NCBI RefSeq assembly: GCF_949987515.2
Contig: NC_082695.1
Coordinates: forward strand, 86,885,604 to 86,949,603
Reading direction: 5' to 3'
DNA from: Delphinus delphis
Lineage: Eukaryota > Chordata > Mammalia > Artiodactyla > Delphinidae
Length of the DNA stretch: 64,000 nucleotides
Made by a program: the position numbers and the translations under genes. The notes under the pieces were generated by a model. The model was not told the origin of the DNA. It saw nothing but the letters and a program-made list of their open reading frames with translations, and searched no databases. Below, piece after piece: positions 58,659 to 64,000 of the stretch; the first letter of the stretch is position 1, and each line of letters begins with the position of its first letter.

Positions 58659-59732
58659 CGGGGAGGTGCATTTTCTGGATTCTCAGCCTCTTGAGAAGGT
58701 ATGTGCTAGGTTGGTTGGGACAGAGTGTCGAGTGGCTGGATCCACACTTTGCATGAAACTACCGTCATGTTATTGTGTATTGACCGTCTCTGATGTGATG
58801 CCAGGAGGCCCTGTCTTAATAATCTTTCGGGAGAGTGTTGTTACAGCCTCTCCCTGAAGCCTCAGAAGTAGATGCACTGTTCGTCTCTCTTCCTCCCAGA
58901 CTTCTGCTGACTTTGGCCCCGAGGGGAGAGAACTAAAGATGGGAGGGGCCTCGGGGGATTTCAGCCCATTTTTAATTGTCTTTTTCATCCCGTGAATTCT
59001 GAATTCCGGAAGCTTCTCCTGGAGAGTATTACAGCATCTAACATCCTGCAGTTTATCACACTTCACATTTTGAGGAAAAACTGTTTTACAAATCAGGATT
59101 AATTTACCTCTTATTCAGATAATATCTATATCATCTCTGATTTTTAGAAAGTAGAATGAAAGTTGATGAGATTATTAGGCCCTATGATTAGGGAGGAGGA
59201 GATTATAACCAGCATCTTTACCCGCAAATATTACTCATAACATCTTAAAATACCTTGTTTTTCCTTCTAAATATTTATTATGATCAAGGACACATAATTT
59301 GCAGAAATTATAGTTTAATCAGATTTGCTTTAAAAACTTCTGCATAAATAAAGTACAGCTCTTCCTGACTTTTCCTTGTTTATAAACAATAATGTGGCTA
59401 AAAAACACACCTGTTCTCAGAGCCCGTGAAAAGAAATAGCAGAGAGTTGGTTAAAAAGCACAGAATTTAGCTCATATTTGAAGAGGTTAACACCCTGGGG
59501 GAGGGTGGGGGTTGCTGAACTTCTGCAGAGGTTATGCCCTTGGAACGTGGTACCTGCTTATGACTGATGCCAAAGATTTTCTGCCTCTTGGCAGGAAGGA
59601 AATAAAACTTCTTCAGCATTGGCTGGATCTTACTTGCATGCTACAGTTAGTTTTAGTCTCTATATTTGAAAACTGTTGGAGAGAAATTGTGGAGGTTCCA
59701 GAGGAGAAAAAGTGATTAAAAGAATGAAAGTA

Positions 59733-59950
59733 GGGCTTCCCTGGTGGCGCAGTGGTTGAGAGTCCGCCTGCCGATGCAGGGGACACGGGTTCGTGCCCCG
59801 GTCCGGGAAGATCCCACATGCTGTGGAGCGGCTGGGCCCGTGAGCCATGGCCGCTGAGCCTGCGCGTCCGGAGCCTGTGCTCCGCAACGGGAGAGGCCAC
59901 AGCAGTGAGAGGCCCGTGTACCGCAAAAAAAAAAAAAAAAAAAAAAAAAA
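59733..59950 (+). mobile_element. CHR-type SINE, young subtype, in GALR1 intron 2
   Basis: Forward, complete copy with 'gggcttccctggtggcgcag' head, GC-rich body and a run of about 26 A. Near-identical flanks 'aaagaatgaaagta' and 'aaagaatgaaaata' form the TSD. It lies in the same orientation as GALR1. Confidence 0.95.
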
Positions 59951-60300
59951 GAATGAAAATAGATCTTGGAAGAAATGATTAGAAAAGCTTCTGTTTTACA
60001 GTAAAATGATCTAAAGATCAGTGATTAGTTTAACATTTACATCATTTGGTTTTATGTGTATACGTGTGTGCATGGGGGGTGTGTGTGTGTACATATATAT
60101 GTGTGGGTATATATTCTATACGTATGTGTAAATGTAATTCTTACCATGGGAGAAGTTCTCAGCATTTGGAGGAGGGAAGCTTTTCTCTTCGATGCTCACA
60201 ACCTCTGACCCTTAATAACCACTGAACAGATGGCAGATCTCTTTTGATATATTTAATTGCCTCTTTGTTTGCACAGAACAAATAGAGTGTGGTGCTGGGG

Positions 60301-60302
<2 letters not shown>

Positions 60303-60344
<42 letters not shown>
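60303..60344. repeat. (TG)n microsatellite
   Basis: About 21 TG units in GALR1 intron 2. A second, shorter TG/TA-rich tract lies at about 60057-60125. Confidence 0.97.
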
Positions 60345-60345
<1 letters not shown>

Positions 60346-63300
60346 ACCTGCGTCTAGGCAAGGGATAGCACACAGGTGCAGGGGTGGGGTGGGAAGAGGG
60401 AATGGGAGAGAGAGAGGAGAACAAGTAGACGGGAGACAGAGGGGGAAGAGCAGAGGGTCCAGGATGGAAAGCCAGCTTGACTGTCAGCCCTGAAGGCGGA
60501 GACTGGATTGTCTCATGGTGATGCCTCCCCGGGTCTTCGCGCAGAAAAGTGTTCCTGGTGTGTATACATGTTCAGTTGCTGGCGGATGACGGGGTGATGC
60601 GATAAGATTTTGATAGTTCCTTCATTTCAGCTGCGCCCATTTCCAGCTCCCCTCTCAGTGGCTGAGTAGGGCACCTTCCTCTGTGCTGTATCCACCCACC
60701 TGGGGACCCCTTAGTGTTAAGGCTGGTAGCACTCACGGGGCAGAGAGTTGTTGGGTCTTCCATCACAAATGTGCCGAACAGTTATCCTGCATGTTTGGAG
60801 GAAAATACAAATGAAGAGTGTGATTTCCGTGGCCAAAATAGTAGTAATCATAGTACAGAGCCCTGTGCTTCATTAATGCCAGGCTCTGCTGGACGTAAAG
60901 ACACGTTTTCTGGCACAAGGCTGATTAGATACTAAAACGAGATTCTTAACCAATTTCCGCGAGACTTCCCAGTGGGACAGAGCTCCCCACCGGATGGTTC
61001 CTTCTAATAAGGAAGCAGATGCGAGGCCCTTTTGGTACCCTCTCAACCACGAGGTTCTTTCAGCAGCTGCTCTTTTTTTCCCCTTCTGGCTTGAAGTAAT
61101 TCAGCAAGCTTTCTGGCCGTCATTTATACAATTCACAAAATGTTTTTCATCACTCTCATCTTTTAGTCACTTTTTTCTTCTCTGCCAAGTTCCATTAGAC
61201 GGATTATGAATAAAATTCTTTGAAGAAAAAATAACGGATGTCTCAGATGGCTTGAAAAGGAGCATCTCAGAGGAGGAGAAATTAGTATTTTCCAGATACT
61301 TTCAGAGTGAGGAGTAACAAGAAGACAGGCTAATAAAACACCCAACCTCGAGTATAGGAATTAGTACAGAGATTTAGCACATGACCTTAAATGATACCTT
61401 CTTCTCTATCAGACGATGGTACAGTGGTTCTGTACTCTGCACAGACACGTGGGGAGAGTAGGAGGTGCATCGGATGCACGTCCATCTGTGATTGAGGCCA
61501 ATGGTAACTGTAAGAAATGAAAATAGCCTCATTCCCCACAGAGGGGACTTGTCTCCTTACCTGCTGACATTTCAAAGGAGAAGAGAGGAAGCAGCTTTCG
61601 CGAATCCTACCGAGGAGACGGCGTGGGTCAGCCTAGGCGCTGTCAACATGGAGGAAATACTTTAGCCTTTCACTTGGGGTGGATGAGATGATTTGCTTTT
61701 GTTGTGGCCTTTGTGGAATTCTTCACCGGTTCTTCAAACACCCGACTGAGATGTTTAGAAAGGCAGGTTCCTGGGCAGCTACCTAATTCCCGTGACCTGT
61801 GGAAGCAGAGCCATCGGGCATGAGGCCCAGATACCAGAATTTTTGCAAAGCTCTGCCCTGCGTGATGATGGTGCGCTGATCTGCTGGAAACCCGGTTCGT
61901 GGTTGTTAGTACAACGCCTTATTTTGACCAGGTCTTGACCTGGAGCTGGCGTATTCCAGGCGCCTGCTTTCTGAGTCGGGTGTTGGAAGCAGTGCTGGCT
62001 GCAGGCCCTGTTCTGCAGTGTGGACTTCTCTCCTGCATTCGCTCCCACGTCTTCCCAGTTCCCTGGACCCAGAGGCATCTGCAGCAAGCCTGTACTGCAA
62101 AGGAGACAGAGGAAGAAGCCGTGTACCACCTCTGCCTACACGCAGGGATGCGCTCGCCTAACGTGATGCCATGGCCGTGTGGACGCCTCCAGGGCTGCGG
62201 GGCTGAGCGCCAGGGCCCGTGTGCAGGGCGCCCACTGCTGTACCATCTCTGACGGGCTGAACGCCTGTGAAACAGGCAGGAAATAAGTAGTGAACCCTTG
62301 CTGACACTAAGCGGGGAGCACATTCTATTAAACTATTTTGGGAACAGGCTTCGATAAATGATACAGTTTATATAAGTACCGATTGAGTATTCTTCCCTAA
62401 TTTATATCGTAATTGTAATCCGGTCACATTTCAAAGCTACAGGTAGACCGAGAAAAAGAACCTCGTTCATGGTTCTGAAAAGACCAGTGGAACTGCTAAA
62501 AAATAAAAGGTAGATGTTGAATGGACTTGGGTAAACAGACAGTAACAAACACCCCAAAGAAAACATACCATACTGCCCATTGCCCTACAATGATGCAAAG
62601 ATACACCATGGCTCTTGTCAGTAAGCTGCTGGGGTGTATTTCTGCCCTAAGCTTGGTACTTAGTAAGAACTTCCTAAAAGGAACAGTGAAACAGAATATC
62701 CAGAGAGTGTTCTGTGAAGCACAGAGATCTTCTTATTGTCTTAGAAAGAACAGATGATGTGTTCCGTTCTGTTTGCAGGTGGAATTATGTCTAGATGGTT
62801 TTTATTAAAGCGTCTGGGAAGGTATCCCGCACACTGATGGGTAAACAGGTTGACAGCAGACAGTCCCTTACTATATGTGAGCGGATTGCTGTTGGCTTTG
62901 TGCGTCACGTGGTCGGTGGCTTCAATCTGTATACCTGCCACCCTATAAAAACCCGTCATCAGGTTTGTACCTGAGTTGTTTGAAGCGTTGAAATGGACCA
63001 GGCCCAGTCAGGGAATCGTCAGGTTGGGTCACCCTCTTCACAGGCCAGGAAAGTGAAGCCCAGGGAGGTGACATCAGTTTTCAAAGGTCGTTAACCCGTT
63101 TATGGCTGATGTCGGTCCTTGGCTCCTGCACGGTCCGCGCACCTTCTGATGGTGAGCTTAGCTCTCATCTCCAGCCCCGCTGACCACCGCGTTCTCCTTG
63201 ACCTCGACCTGAGGTCTGAGTGTCTCCTCTCCCATTTCTGCCTGGGCTTCCTGGCTTCCAGCCCATGTCTTGGACAGACTTCCTCTCCGAGTCAGTCTGC

Positions 63301-64000
63301 TACCTCGTGCCCCTCCTGGAGGAGCCTTAATCCTTACCTTCGGGGTGTTGTTGTCCTTAAAAGCAGGATTCTAATTCATGGGGAGTAATAGGAACGTCAT
63401 CTTGTCAGGTGGGAACATTCCTGCAGGGCCGGGGGCTGCGCTTCTCCCGGGGAAGAATGTGTGGGTCCACAGTGGTTCCCTAGTTGTGGAATCACTTTGC
63501 TCCACCCTGTGAGGTTGTAGGAGAAAGAAGCCTCCTTCTTTCTTCTCTCTCCTTCCCCTCAACCTCCCCCCCGCACACTCGTGGATCCCAGCCGAGATCC
63601 CAGTCTCTCTAGAGGGGAAGGTGGACAGGGGACCTTCAGGTAGTGCTTACAGTGGATTTAGGGTTGTGACTGGGAGGGGATGATGGGCACCCACGCTCTC
63701 CTGCTCTGGGAGGTGTCCTGATGGTCACGTTTCCACTCTGCATGTTCAACACAGTCTTTAGAGCATCACAGCCTGGGCTTGATCTGAGGAGGAAGAGAGG
63801 CTTCTGGATTCCCAACCTCAGGGGAGAGACGGAAAGCATCTCTCTCTCTCGTGTCCTTAATATTCCTTTCACCTTCGAGGAGCAAACGCCCTAGAAGAGA
63901 ATGGAGGGGGATGGGCGCTGGAGCAGGAGAGCGAGCCAGCAAACGTCCCTCCTGTGATTCAGTTACAGGACTGAGCCCACAGAGCTGCCCTAAGGCTCTG

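Larger units (their letters stand above)
58373..64000 (+). other. GALR1 intron 2 (partial)
   Basis: Starts with a GT donor and continues to the window edge. I looked for the last coding exon (TM6-TM7, typical ISWLPHH and NPIIYAF regions) and did not find it, so the intron is at least 5.6 kb long. Besides one SINE and simple repeats, nothing recognisable was seen; ORFs such as 61899-62252 and its antisense overlap each other and lack family features. Confidence 0.8.

Noticed and set aside
58400..64000. GALR1 exon 3 within the window
   Set aside because: I scanned for TM6-TM7 text on the + strand and found none; no suitable acceptor is followed by a matching frame.

Overview
The window is mammalian nuclear DNA, most likely from a cetacean. 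The evidence is about twenty copies of tRNA(Glu)-derived SINEs of the CHR type, several with long A tails and exact target-site duplications (TSDs). There are also young cetartiodactyl-type L1 3' ends, old eutherian repeats (MIR, L2, Tigger1, hAT-Charlie MER elements, a MaLR-like LTR), and no sign of the BovB or Bov-tA elements expected in a ruminant. The species call rests on recognising these families by eye.

Only one host gene is supported: GALR1, the galanin receptor 1, a class A GPCR, on the + strand. Coding exon 1 is 54203-54868 (222 codons, start methionine through TM5). Exon 2 is 58307-58372 (22 codons, third intracellular loop). Both lie inside a clear GT-AG framework with phase-0 junctions. 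The last coding exon (TM6, TM7 and C-tail) was not found before 64000, so the gene runs off the right end. A CpG-rich island of about 2 kb covers the 5' region and exon 1.

Layout. 1-53 kb is a gene-free intergenic tract made largely of layered mobile elements: SINEs inserted in old L1s, a MIR split by an L1 end and a SINE, and a broken Tigger1 transposon at 43.5-45.3 kb. 53-55.4 kb is the GALR1 CpG island with exon 1. 54.9-58.3 kb is intron 1. From 58.4 kb to the end is intron 2, with one CHR SINE and a long G-run close to exon 2.

I found no undescribed gene system. The most interesting structures are: a composite L1 retrocopy at 6972-9129 with an L1-like 5' end, a missing body, an ORF2 C-terminus and a probable 3' transduction; a fold-back inverted SINE at 27.25-27.6 kb; a six-copy 28-bp minisatellite in which every unit holds a TGACGT core; and a 23-G run beside an 18-bp triplication in GALR1 intron 2. 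Stretches marked as holding nothing recognised may still contain decayed repeats or conserved noncoding elements that need alignment to see.
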